From contig JACQGJ010000529.1 of assembly GCA_016199605.1 (NCBI GenBank), forward strand, positions 1-6,860: DNA of 6,860 nt. The letters are read 5' to 3'. This document shows, one piece after another, positions 1-5,777 of this stretch. Both the position numbers and the translations under genes were made by a program. The notes below the pieces were generated by a model. The model worked only from the letters and a program-made list of their open reading frames with translations. It had not been told where the DNA came from and did not search any database. The stretch comes from Armatimonadota bacterium. Lineage in GTDB: Bacteria; Armatimonadota; Abditibacteriia; CG2-30-59-28. Positions within the stretch are counted from its first letter, which is position 1, and every line of letters starts with the position of its first letter.

Positions 1-1
1 G

Positions 2-184
2 GACAAAGCTGGAGCTTTATCCTACGGAAAGCCCGTTAATCCGGGACGCGCCCTGCAAGACTTAAGTCAGACTTTGGATCCGTCACAGGACCTCACAACA
101 CTCGGTGGCGTCAGACTGAAGGTTAAGGCCCGGTCTGTTTTCGGGGGACCTATGGCGGATTGGATTAGAGAAAGGTTGACATGA
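2..184 (+). CDS. 3' end of an unrecognised gene (partial)
   Basis: One + frame is open from the left edge to a TGA at 182-184, giving 60 C-terminal residues that end in FGGPMADWIRERLT. There is no start codon for it inside the window, so the gene begins to the left. Its stop overlaps the ATG of the large hydrolase gene as ATGA, the usual layout of translationally coupled genes, and the hydrolase ribosome-binding site lies inside its last codons. The other + frame starting at base 1 stops at 37-39. I do not recognise the family. The peptide is mixed polar and hydrophobic with a basic, amphipathic end, as for a soluble globular protein, and shows no membrane segment. A 60-codon open stretch in GC-rich DNA could arise by chance, so the ATGA overlap is the main support. 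Confidence 0.5.
   Translation, partial: DKAGALSYGKPVNPGRALQDLSQTLDPSQDLTTLGGVRLKVKARSVFGGPMADWIRERLT
168..175 (+). promoter_or_regulatory. Ribosome-binding site of the hydrolase gene
   Basis: GAGAAAGG ends 5 bases before the ATG at 181. It is a moderate purine-rich Shine-Dalgarno and supports that ATG, which also begins a good signal peptide. It lies within the end of the upstream reading frame, so translation of the two genes may be coupled. Confidence 0.5.
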
Positions 185-3100
185 TCCAGATCGGCACGAA
201 ACGCCTGCTAACATGTCTGTTCATGCCCGTTAGCATCTTGTTCAGTGGTATGCTGACCGTCGCGCAGGAGGCCGACCATGCCCAAATCATGGAAGGTCTC
301 CGCAAGGCGGAGGAGCACGTTGGCGTGTGGCAGCGGTATCCCATGATCGGGATTCCGCTCGTCCAGACGCCGCCAAAGGTGGATGGGGCGGTGGACACAC
401 GCGAGTGGTTCGCCGCGGCCCGAATCCGCGGACTGCTGGACTACTATAAAGGACTCGTCACGCGGGACAGCACCGATGTCTACCTCTGCTACACCAACAC
501 CCATCTCTACATCGCCTTCCAGGTCGAACGGCCGGAGAATGCACGGATCCCAACCGATAGAGATCTCTTCGAGATTCTGATCGACGCTTGGCACCAGCAC
601 CAGAAGTACTACAACATCGGAGCGGGGCTGGAGAAGATCCTGTGGGATGGGGTCGGCCCCAATGTGCGACAGGATGCCTGGAACCCGACCTGGGAATACA
701 AGGCGCGCGCGACCGAATTCGGCTGGGAGGGCGAGATGGGGGTTGCGTGGAAGGACTTCGGTTTCGACGCCCCTCCGCCGCCAGGCACGATCTGGGGCGT
801 TGACTTCATTCGCAACGAGAAGACGCCGGTGGACCGCCTCGCGGTCTGGTCGTTCCGGGGCAAGAACTGGCACGCGGTGAAGAACCTCGGGCACCTCCTG
901 TTTACCGGAAAGCCTTTTGCCCTTCGCACCGAAGGCGCCGGTTGGATGGGCAGCGCACGACAGGGGGGCGTGAAGCTGGTCCTGTCGAATTTCTCCGACC
1001 AACATGTGACCGTGGATGTGGATCTGGAGCTGCGCAGGACGGACCAACCCGTGACGATGGAATACTACCCGACCATCGAGTCGGCCATGGCCGAGGATAT
1101 GCCCGCGGCGATTGGCTCACCGCTCAAGAACGAAGTCAACAGCGCGTTGAAGAACTACTCCCTGATGAAAGACCGGAAAGAGAAGGTCACCGTCGCGCCC
1201 AACAGCAGCAAGATGGTGCAGTTGGTTGAGCCGGACAACGCAGGGAATTACCTTGCGCTGTATTCCATCAAGGAAGGTGACCGGCTGTTGTCCGCGGCGG
1301 CACTGCCGTTCCAGATCTCCGTTCCTCTTGCTATCAAGCTCGAAAGCTATCTCCTTTCCGCCCAAACCCTGGCTTACATGGTAGACCTGAGACGCGTCGC
1401 AGACAAGACGACCGAGGGTTCCACGCTGCTGGTATCCGCGAAGGGACCGGAGGGAAAGGTGGCGGCTGAGGAGAAGACTCCGGCAATTCATGGCAAGCAG
1501 GAAGTCGCCAGTGTCCTCAAGTTCAAGCCTCAACTCGACTCGTCCTATATCGTGACCGCGAGCATTGTGGAGGGGGACAAGATCGTCGCCAAAAACGAAG
1601 AGCCGATCCGGGTTCCTCCGAAACCGGTGTGGTTGGGGAACGTTCTGGGAAAGAAGAAGTTCGTCCCGGAGCCATGGACGCCGGTGAAAGCCTCGACGAC
1701 AGGCTGTCAGACTCTGACCTCTCGCTTCACATGGAGCAAGACCTCTTTGCTGCCCTCCTTCAAAGTTCTCGGCAAAGAGATCCTGGCCGCGCCCCCGGTG
1801 CTTTCGTTCAAGGACAAGGAGGGGAAAGAGCTGCCGATCAGCGTCACCCGGTTTCGTGTCAAAGATCAGGACGCGGAGAGAGTCGTCTACGACTTCGCCG
1901 CTCGTCTGGGCAACCAGGCTGAAGTGAGTGGCGATATCGCCATCGAGTTTGACGGGTTGGTCTGGTATCGAATGAATCTGACGCCGCGTTCCTCGGTGGA
2001 GCTTTCTTCCTGCTCGTTGCAGTTCACCCTCCGGAAGGAGTTCGCCCGCCTCTGCACCGCCGGGGCGAACGTCTATTCGGGCGCGATCCCCAAGGAGGGA
2101 AAGGACTTTCCGTTCGTGTTTATGGTCTGGGTAGGGGGACTCGAAGGAGGACTCCAGTGGGTTGCCGAGAACAACCGTAACTGGTTCAACCAGGACGTGA
2201 AGAAAGCGATCCGCGTGGCCTCCGATGGGAAGACGGGTTCGCTGACCGTGAACCTCATCGACAGACCGGTGACCGTCAGCAAGCCGGTAGATTGGTCTTT
2301 TGGCTTCATCCCGACTCCCTCTCGCGTCAAGCCGAAAGACTGGGGGAAGTATGCTTTCTTCCAGACGGCTGGCATTGTGACTGAACCGAAAGGACCGCCG
2401 GATGAGAGCCTCAAGGCTACCGATCCGAACACGCACTGGAAGAGGACGATGGCCTGGCAATACTACTCCGGTGACGCGTGGAAACGTGACCAGAAGCTCC
2501 TCTACGCTGTCGTGTTTCACGGTTACTGGCAGGAGTTGTTTGGCTATCCCGGCACCAACGACCCCGAACGCCAGCGCCTGCTGAAGGAGAGCGTAAAGTG
2601 GCTGCACGGCCTGGGAATCAAGGTGATCGTCTACGCCGGTTGGGGGATGAACATCGAAGCGCCGGAATGGAAGGATTACGGCATGGAAATGGTTCGGCTT
2701 CCGCTCTCGAACACCGGGTATGGAACCTACCGCCAATGCCCAACCACTTTGTGGCAGGACTGGTTCGTCTACAAAATGGCGCAGATGATCAAGGAGTACG
2801 ACATTGACGGAATCTTCATCGACTCGGTGACATCACCCATCGAAACCGAGAACTACACTCCCGGTATGCGCTGGGTGGACGACCAGGGGAACGTGCATGG
2901 CTCATATCCTCTTCTCGCCTCGCGCGAATGGCTGAAGCGCCTCTACAAACTGTGGCATGGCGAGTTGAAACCGAACGGCGTGGTGTACAACCACAACTCT
3001 CCCCCTGCCATCATGGCCATCGAGAGTTTCGCCGACGTGCGCACTCCCAGCGAATTCGCCCAGCACCACGAAGGCTCCTTCGACCGGGAGTTCATAGATT

Positions 3101-3639
3101 ACTTCCTCGCGAAGAACGGCGGCGAGCAGTACGGTCTGTTCATTGAGCACACCAACAAGGACTGGATGGGAGAGTGGGCGAAGAAGAAGACAAACCAGCT
3201 CTACGCCCTCGATCTGCCTCTGAACGCCGCCATCAAAGCAGTGAACCTCTACTCTCCGGGCAATGCCAAGGGCAGCTATGACCTGGACGCCCAGCCGATG
3301 CCGTGGATTTGGAGGGCGAACCAGTGGATCGAACGTTCCACCGCCGAGTATCTTCCGTGGTGGAAGAACGCCGACTGCCTCAGGACCAGTCCTAAGGACG
3401 ACCAGGTGCTGACCGCTCTCTGGCTGCAAAAAGGAAGGAAAGCCCTGGTCTGCGTCTCCAACCTTTTCAAAGAGCCGCGCAAGATCGAGGTCGCTCTGAA
3501 GCTCGAGAAGATAGGACTGAAGACGATTTCCCTCGGAGACGCCCTCACCGGCGAACCCATCCCCTCCGAGGGAGGCAAGTTCACGCTGGACGTAGGTTTC
3601 GAGAGGTATCGGCTGGTGAAAGTGAGTGGGGCGCGTTGA
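181..3639 (+). CDS. Secreted CBM9-containing glycoside hydrolase (DUF6067/GH123-like)
   Basis: The predicted role is extracellular or periplasmic cleavage of a glycan; the substrate cannot be read from the sequence. Residues 1-28 form a signal peptide with a basic start (K7, R8), a hydrophobic core and a likely cut in TVA|QE. Residues ~55-245 resemble a CBM9/DOMON-type carbohydrate-binding domain: PPKVDGAVDTREW opens it, YLCYTNTHLYIAFQVE is the core strand pair, and WGVDFIRNEK is near its end. Residues ~250-480 look like beta-sandwich linker domains and ~490-700 a further beta-rich domain. Residues ~701-1065 look like a TIM barrel: DWSFGFIPTPSRVKP introduces it, IKVIVYAGWGM (813-823) and DIDGIFIDS (874-882) look like core strands, and D876 and D881 are candidate active-site acids. 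Residues ~1075-1150 form a C-terminal beta-domain like those that close many glycosidases. The arrangement resembles DUF6067/GH123-type proteins by memory, not by a search. The coding frame is intact throughout. The ATG at 181 is supported by the upstream GAGAAAGG and the signal peptide. Confidence 0.85.
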   Translation: MIQIGTKRLLTCLFMPVSILFSGMLTVAQEADHAQIMEGLRKAEEHVGVWQRYPMIGIPLVQTPPKVDGAVDTREWFAAARIRGLLDYYKGLVTRDSTDVYLCYTNTHLYIAFQVERPENARIPTDRDLFEILIDAWHQHQKYYNIGAGLEKILWDGVGPNVRQDAWNPTWEYKARATEFGWEGEMGVAWKDFGFDAPPPPGTIWGVDFIRNEKTPVDRLAVWSFRGKNWHAVKNLGHLLFTGKPFALRTEGAGWMGSARQGGVKLVLSNFSDQHVTVDVDLELRRTDQPVTMEYYPTIESAMAEDMPAAIGSPLKNEVNSALKNYSLMKDRKEKVTVAPNSSKMVQLVEPDNAGNYLALYSIKEGDRLLSAAALPFQISVPLAIKLESYLLSAQTLAYMVDLRRVADKTTEGSTLLVSAKGPEGKVAAEEKTPAIHGKQEVASVLKFKPQLDSSYIVTASIVEGDKIVAKNEEPIRVPPKPVWLGNVLGKKKFVPEPWTPVKASTTGCQTLTSRFTWSKTSLLPSFKVLGKEILAAPPVLSFKDKEGKELPISVTRFRVKDQDAERVVYDFAARLGNQAEVSGDIAIEFDGLVWYRMNLTPRSSVELSSCSLQFTLRKEFARLCTAGANVYSGAIPKEGKDFPFVFMVWVGGLEGGLQWVAENNRNWFNQDVKKAIRVASDGKTGSLTVNLIDRPVTVSKPVDWSFGFIPTPSRVKPKDWGKYAFFQTAGIVTEPKGPPDESLKATDPNTHWKRTMAWQYYSGDAWKRDQKLLYAVVFHGYWQELFGYPGTNDPERQRLLKESVKWLHGLGIKVIVYAGWGMNIEAPEWKDYGMEMVRLPLSNTGYGTYRQCPTTLWQDWFVYKMAQMIKEYDIDGIFIDSVTSPIETENYTPGMRWVDDQGNVHGSYPLLASREWLKRLYKLWHGELKPNGVVYNHNSPPAIMAIESFADVRTPSEFAQHHEGSFDREFIDYFLAKNGGEQYGLFIEHTNKDWMGEWAKKKTNQLYALDLPLNAAIKAVNLYSPGNAKGSYDLDAQPMPWIWRANQWIERSTAEYLPWWKNADCLRTSPKDDQVLTALWLQKGRKALVCVSNLFKEPRKIEVALKLEKIGLKTISLGDALTGEPIPSEGGKFTLDVGFERYRLVKVSGAR

Positions 3640-3751
3640 TTCAGCTTACCACTGACCCGCTCCAATCAGGATTGATGCTCTGCAGCAAATCATCTACCGG
3701 GATTGCCTGATGCCGTCAGGAATGGCGTAGGTACATGGAGGTGAGGCAGCG
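3640..3751. other. Intergenic gap between hydrolase and Mth938-like gene
   Basis: These 112 bases hold no gene. A small hairpin (CCTGA at 3706-3710 pairing with TCAGG at 3716-3720, extendable by ATT/AAT with one bulged G) is present but has no T-run after it, so it is not a convincing intrinsic terminator. I see no clear promoter. Readthrough from the hydrolase gene into the next gene is possible. Confidence 0.5.
3737..3746 (+). promoter_or_regulatory. Strong ribosome-binding site
   Basis: GGAGGTGAGG contains a nearly full-length Shine-Dalgarno, with the GGAGGTG core ending 8 bases before the ATG at 3752. It fixes the start of the small membrane-anchored gene and suggests efficient translation. 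Confidence 0.8.
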
Positions 3752-4162
3752 ATGTCTCGAAAGACTACCATCGTTATTTGCATTGCCGTCGTTCTGTTAA
3801 TATCCCTCTGGCTGATCACCAACCCGCCGGGACGATTTGGGAAGTGTGGCTTTGCCTTCACCACGTACAACTCCGTCCCCAGGATTGTCACCGACATGCA
3901 GATTCGTTGCGACGGAAAATTCAGGAAGGTGGAGAAGACTCACGACCTGGGCTACAGCGAGATTGAATGGCTTCTGATGCCTCCCCCGGAAGTGCTTATC
4001 CTCAGCACCGGTTGGAGTGCAAAGGTCGTGCCCGCCGAGAATATCCGCGAGACAATCCCGTGCGAAGTTCACCTCCTGCCCACAGGCAAAGCGATTGAAG
4101 AATTCAACAGACTGAAAAGAGAAGGCAGGCGGGTCGCGATACACCTGCATTCAACATGTTGA
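3752..4162 (+). CDS. Membrane-anchored Mth938/NDUFAF3-like (DUF498) protein
   Basis: This 136-residue protein has one N-terminal hydrophobic segment (residues ~6-22, after the basic start MSRK), then a soluble domain. The soluble part matches the Mth938-like domain as I know it: a strand with TDMQIRCDGK (47-56), PEVLILSTG (79-87), a V-P turn at 93-94, LLPTGKAIEEFN (108-119) and the closing LKREGRRVAIHLHSTC (121-136). Family members usually end in a very similar GR.VAA.LH.TC. They are normally ~110-130 residues, soluble and without a membrane segment. The fold is known from archaeal Mth938 and the mitochondrial complex I assembly factor NDUFAF3, but the bacterial role is unclear, and no function should be inferred beyond the fold. 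The start is set by the strong GGAGGTGAGG site. It lies 112 bp after the hydrolase and 13 bp before the next ORF, on the same strand, so co-transcription is plausible. Confidence 0.8.
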   Translation: MSRKTTIVICIAVVLLISLWLITNPPGRFGKCGFAFTTYNSVPRIVTDMQIRCDGKFRKVEKTHDLGYSEIEWLLMPPPEVLILSTGWSAKVVPAENIRETIPCEVHLLPTGKAIEEFNRLKREGRRVAIHLHSTC

Positions 4163-4164
4163 TG

Positions 4165-4170
4165 AAAGGA
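4165..4170 (+). promoter_or_regulatory. Ribosome-binding site of the 84-codon ORF
   Basis: AAAGGA ends 5 bases before the ATG at 4176 and 8 bases after the Mth938-like stop codon. It supports a genuine original gene start here, even though the gene body downstream appears mostly missing. Confidence 0.5.
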
Positions 4171-4175
4171 AACTG

Positions 4176-4430
4176 ATGTCCCCACATGGTTCAACGAAGC
4201 GCTTCTGGCGCACCCCGTTGCTGGGACTTTGCCTGGCACAAGCGGTGGCTTTCGCCGTTCCCCTCGCCGCCTCCGCCTTCTGCAGCAAGGCGCCCTTGCC
4301 GAGCGACGTGTGGGGACTGAATCTCTGCCGCGTCCGACGAAAGGTCACCCCCGACGAGTACACCTGCTGGTCGCCGACCTTCGGCCTGTTTGGACAACCG
4401 AAGCGGTTCGGGCAGTTGATCTACAGGTAG
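4176..4430 (+). CDS. Signal peptide joined to a CBM9-like C-terminal tail (truncated gene)
   Basis: This 84-residue product has a typical signal peptide: basic stretch with K8 and R9, hydrophobic core from PLLGLCLAQAVAFAV to about residue 30, and a likely cut after AASA at residue 34. Almost immediately after comes WGLNLCRVRRKV..., residues 46-84, ending FGLFGQPKRFGQLIYR. That segment is the last part of CBM9-like carbohydrate-binding domains in secreted hydrolase-type proteins, which are normally ~180-200 residues long; the first three quarters are absent. A Shine-Dalgarno and a 13-bp spacing from the previous gene indicate a real start. The simplest reading is an in-frame internal deletion of a longer secreted CBM9 protein, leaving head and tail. 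Whether the mini-protein is made or stable is unknown. Alternatively it is a genuine small secreted protein. An almost identical tail is repeated at 5254-5373. Confidence 0.55.
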   Translation: MSPHGSTKRFWRTPLLGLCLAQAVAFAVPLAASAFCSKAPLPSDVWGLNLCRVRRKVTPDEYTCWSPTFGLFGQPKRFGQLIYR

Positions 4431-4444
4431 TCGCCTGCCAGATC
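4311..4444 (+). repeat. Direct repeat, copy 1 (CBM9 tail)
   Basis: This stretch, from the TGG codon through the TAG stop and 14 bases beyond, is repeated at 5254-5387. Over the 120 coding bases I count 14 differences (about 88% identity), and 3 more in the 14 bases after the stop. Eight of the 14 coding differences are silent, and the two tails share 34 of 39 residues. Confidence 0.9.
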
Positions 4445-4671
4445 GTGTGGTCTCCCCCCCATCCGCTCTTCGGGCACCTTCCCCCGCTCCGCAGGAGAAG
4501 GAATTCCCTCTCCTGTGAGCTTGCGAACGGGGGAGGGTGGCGCTTGCGCCGGGTGGGGGTTGTTGTTCCACCTAACTCGGTGTTCCGCTGCCGGGGTAGA
4601 AGGGGTTTTGCACTGATTCGGGGCTGGTTCAGACAGGAAACGTCCATTGAGTCTTCAGGTGAGGCTCCTCG
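4431..4671. other. Gene-free stretch left of the repeat array
   Basis: No credible gene lies here. It holds the last 14 bases of direct-repeat copy 1, a palindromic element (4477-4560, listed separately) and then about 110 bases of unremarkable sequence leading to the degenerate edge of the 21-bp array. Frames open across it run into the array and lack protein-like features. Confidence 0.6.
4477..4560. repeat. Palindromic intergenic element
   Basis: Three nested or adjacent inverted repeats occur. CCTTCCCCCG (4477-4486) pairs with CGGGGGAGGG (4528-4537) with one mismatch. Inside it, CAGGAGA (4492-4498) pairs perfectly with TCTCCTG (4509-4515) around the palindrome GGAATTCC (4500-4507). Just after comes the hairpin GGCGC-TT-GCGCC (4539-4550). 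GC-rich elements of this general look, including the GGCGC..GCGCC core flanked by GGGTG, are common as dispersed intergenic repeats in GC-rich bacteria (from memory). It could form a stable RNA or DNA hairpin. It lacks a T-run, so it is not a typical terminator. Confidence 0.6.
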
Positions 4672-4692
4672 GCTGTCTCCAAGCACATCCCC
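4672..4692. repeat. Degenerate left edge unit of the array
   Basis: This 21-base segment lies in phase with the array but matches the consensus poorly. It instead matches the right edge unit at 5113-5133 in 16 of 21 positions (shared core TCTCC.AGCAC). The two look like old edge units of the same repeat. Confidence 0.55.
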
Positions 4693-5112
4693 GCCATTCC
4701 CGCGGCCGCCCTGGCTATTCCCGCGGCCGCCCTGGCTATTCCCGCGGTCACCCCCGCTATTCCCGCGGTCGCCCTGGCAACTCCCGGTGCCATCCCGGCC
4801 ATTCCCGGTGTCTCCCCCGCTATTCCCGCGGTCGCCCTGGCAACTCCCGGTGCCATCCCGGCCATTCCCGGTGTCTCCCCGGCTATTCCCGGTGTCACCC
4901 CCGCTATTCCCGCGGTCGCCCTGGCAACTCCCGGTGCCGTCCCGGCTATTCCCGGTGTCTCCCCCGCTATTCCCGCGGTAACCCCCGCCATTCCCGGTGT
5001 CTCCCCCGCTATTCCCGCGGTCACCCCCGCCATTCCCGGTGTCTCCCCCGCTATTCCCGCGGTCCCCCCCGCTATTCCCGCGGTCCCCCCCGCTATTCCC
5101 GCGGTCAGCCCG
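4693..5112. repeat. 21-bp tandem repeat array (20 units)
   Basis: Exactly 20 head-to-tail units of 21 bases fill these 420 bases with no indels. The consensus is GCTATTCCCGCGGTC followed by six variable bases, usually ending CCC or CTG. Two main versions alternate: one with CCCGCGGTC and one with CCCGGTGTC. A 63-bp block of three units recurs at 4756-4818, 4819-4881 and 4903-4965, and a 42-bp pair recurs at 4966-5007 and 5008-5049, then near-identical units at 5050 and 5071. This shows repeated local duplication. Differences fall at all three codon positions, which argues against selection on a protein. Degenerate units flank it (4672-4692 and 5113-5175). The - strand is G-rich, with regularly spaced G-runs. 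Confidence 0.95.
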
Positions 5113-5175
5113 GCTATCTCCGAGCACTCCCCGGTAGACCGGGAGACTTCTCCGGTAGTCGGGATGACCTCCCCG
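5113..5175. repeat. Degenerate right edge units of the array
   Basis: Three further 21-base segments continue in phase with the array, each ending TC-C/T-CCG (5113-5133, 5134-5154, 5155-5175), but they have diverged strongly from the consensus. The first resembles the left edge unit. They look like decayed old units, consistent with expansion from the middle of the array. Confidence 0.5.
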
Positions 5176-5373
5176 ACGCTCCCGAAACCACGTCAAGGTG
5201 TACCCCGCTCCATTGGGCGCGAAGTTCCAGCGACGGGGCCGGAAGGCGAAAGGTGGGGTCTGAATCTTTGCCACGTCCGGCGAAGGGTCAAGCCCAACGA
5301 GTACACTTGCTGGTCGCCGACCTTCGGTCTATTCGTACAACCGAAGCGGTTTGGGCAGTTGATCTACAGGTAG
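5164..5373 (+). pseudogene. Second CBM9-like C-terminal tail (decapitated gene)
   Basis: From the ATG at 5164 the frame gives 69 residues, of which 31-69 (WGLNLCHVRRRVKPNEY...FGQLIYR) repeat the tail of the 84-residue protein with 5 changes. The preceding IGREVPATGPEGER also fits the usual run-up to this CBM9 motif (small turn, then GE.WGLNL), so this copy may keep slightly more of the domain, from about 5210. There is no ribosome-binding site before 5164 and no signal peptide. The same frame is open leftwards through the whole 21-bp array to 4663 but has no ATG, GTG or TTG there. I read it as the 3' end of a CBM9 gene whose front was lost or replaced by the repeat. Low likelihood that it is translated on its own. 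Confidence 0.6.
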
Positions 5374-5387
5374 TCGGTTGCCAGACC
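5254..5387 (+). repeat. Direct repeat, copy 2 (CBM9 tail)
   Basis: This is the partner of 4311-4444. The similarity begins at the TGG codon and fades about 14 bases after the stop. The two copies bracket the palindromic element and the 21-bp array and have the same orientation. Confidence 0.9.
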
Positions 5388-5476
5388 AACCATTTCCGCA
5401 CGCTCAGGCATTCGTGTAAGCGAGGGAGATGCGGAGATGATGGAGATGGGGGGAGGCCTTCCGCGCCCGCCGGCAG

Positions 5477-5776
5477 CTACCCCGCCTTCAGGTCGCGCAG
5501 CAGGCAGTCAAAGGCGTGCTGGTAGGAGTCGTGGTCTTTCCAGTTCGTGAAGTCGCCGATGTGGCGGGAGTTCTTGGGTATGTTCGGCCAGCCCTTGTCC
5601 ACGGAGGACGCCGCATCATCCAATCGGACGGGGAACAGAACCGTCTTCCCGCGTTTCCACTCCTCCTCCAACGCCGTCTCCACCTCCTGCTCCACCCACT
5701 GGCTGGAAACGGAATGTTCGGAGAGATCGTGCGACCAACGAGTGCTGTGGACCTCCCGTTTGGTCGTGAAGTCCAC
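5477..5776 (-). pseudogene. C-terminal half of a TIR domain (truncated)
   Basis: Read from the GTG at 5776, this gives 99 residues. From about residue 17 it matches the second half of bacterial TIR domains: LSEHSVSSQWVEQEVETALEEE (18-39), KTVLFPVRLDD (44-54) and RHIGDFTNWKDHDSYQHAF..LLRDLKA (71-98). W27 and E31 form the WxxxE motif that holds the catalytic glutamate of NAD-cleaving TIRs. A full TIR domain is ~130-150 residues; the first strand with its FISYS-type motif and the following helix and BB loop are absent, so enzyme activity is unlikely. There is no Shine-Dalgarno before the GTG. The first 16 residues lie in a hairpin (5746-5777) and look unrelated to TIR. The frame is open upstream without start codons, past the stop of the TPR gene 65 bp away. 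TIR effectors occur in cell signalling and anti-phage defence. Confidence 0.75.
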
Positions 5777-5777
5777 A
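5746..5777. repeat. Hairpin at the TIR truncation point
   Basis: TGTGGACCTCCCG (5746-5758) and CGTGAAGTCCACA (5765-5777) form a 13-bp stem with two mismatches around a 6-base loop. A related direct copy of the left arm, ATGGACCTCGCG, lies at 5822-5833. The hairpin covers the only candidate start of the TIR fragment and sits just where recognisable TIR sequence begins, so it may mark an insertion or deletion junction. It may be a dispersed short palindromic repeat. It is not followed by a T-run. Confidence 0.55.

Noticed and set aside
1117..2736. - strand 539-codon ORF (and another at 208-1047)
   Set aside because: Both lie wholly inside the hydrolase gene, which has clear domains and a signal peptide. 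They are GC-driven antisense shadows with no recognisable motifs.
3702..3723. Intrinsic terminator after the hydrolase
   Set aside because: The stem is only about 5-8 bp with a bulge, and no T-run follows.
4229..4981. + strand 250-codon proline/arginine-rich ORF running into the array
   Set aside because: It overlaps the CBM9 tail in another frame, has no ribosome-binding site and ends in the array through a single-unit variant that makes TAA at 4979-4981. Protein-like content is absent.
4693..5112. CRISPR array
   Set aside because: The 21-bp units abut directly, with no unique spacers, and vary internally. This is a tandem minisatellite.
4345..5274. - strand 309-codon GDRGNSG-repeat protein across the array
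   Set aside because: It is antisense to both CBM9 tails. Open frames in several phases follow from the 21-bp GC-rich periodicity, and unit differences show no codon-position bias. The non-repeat parts look like antisense sequence.
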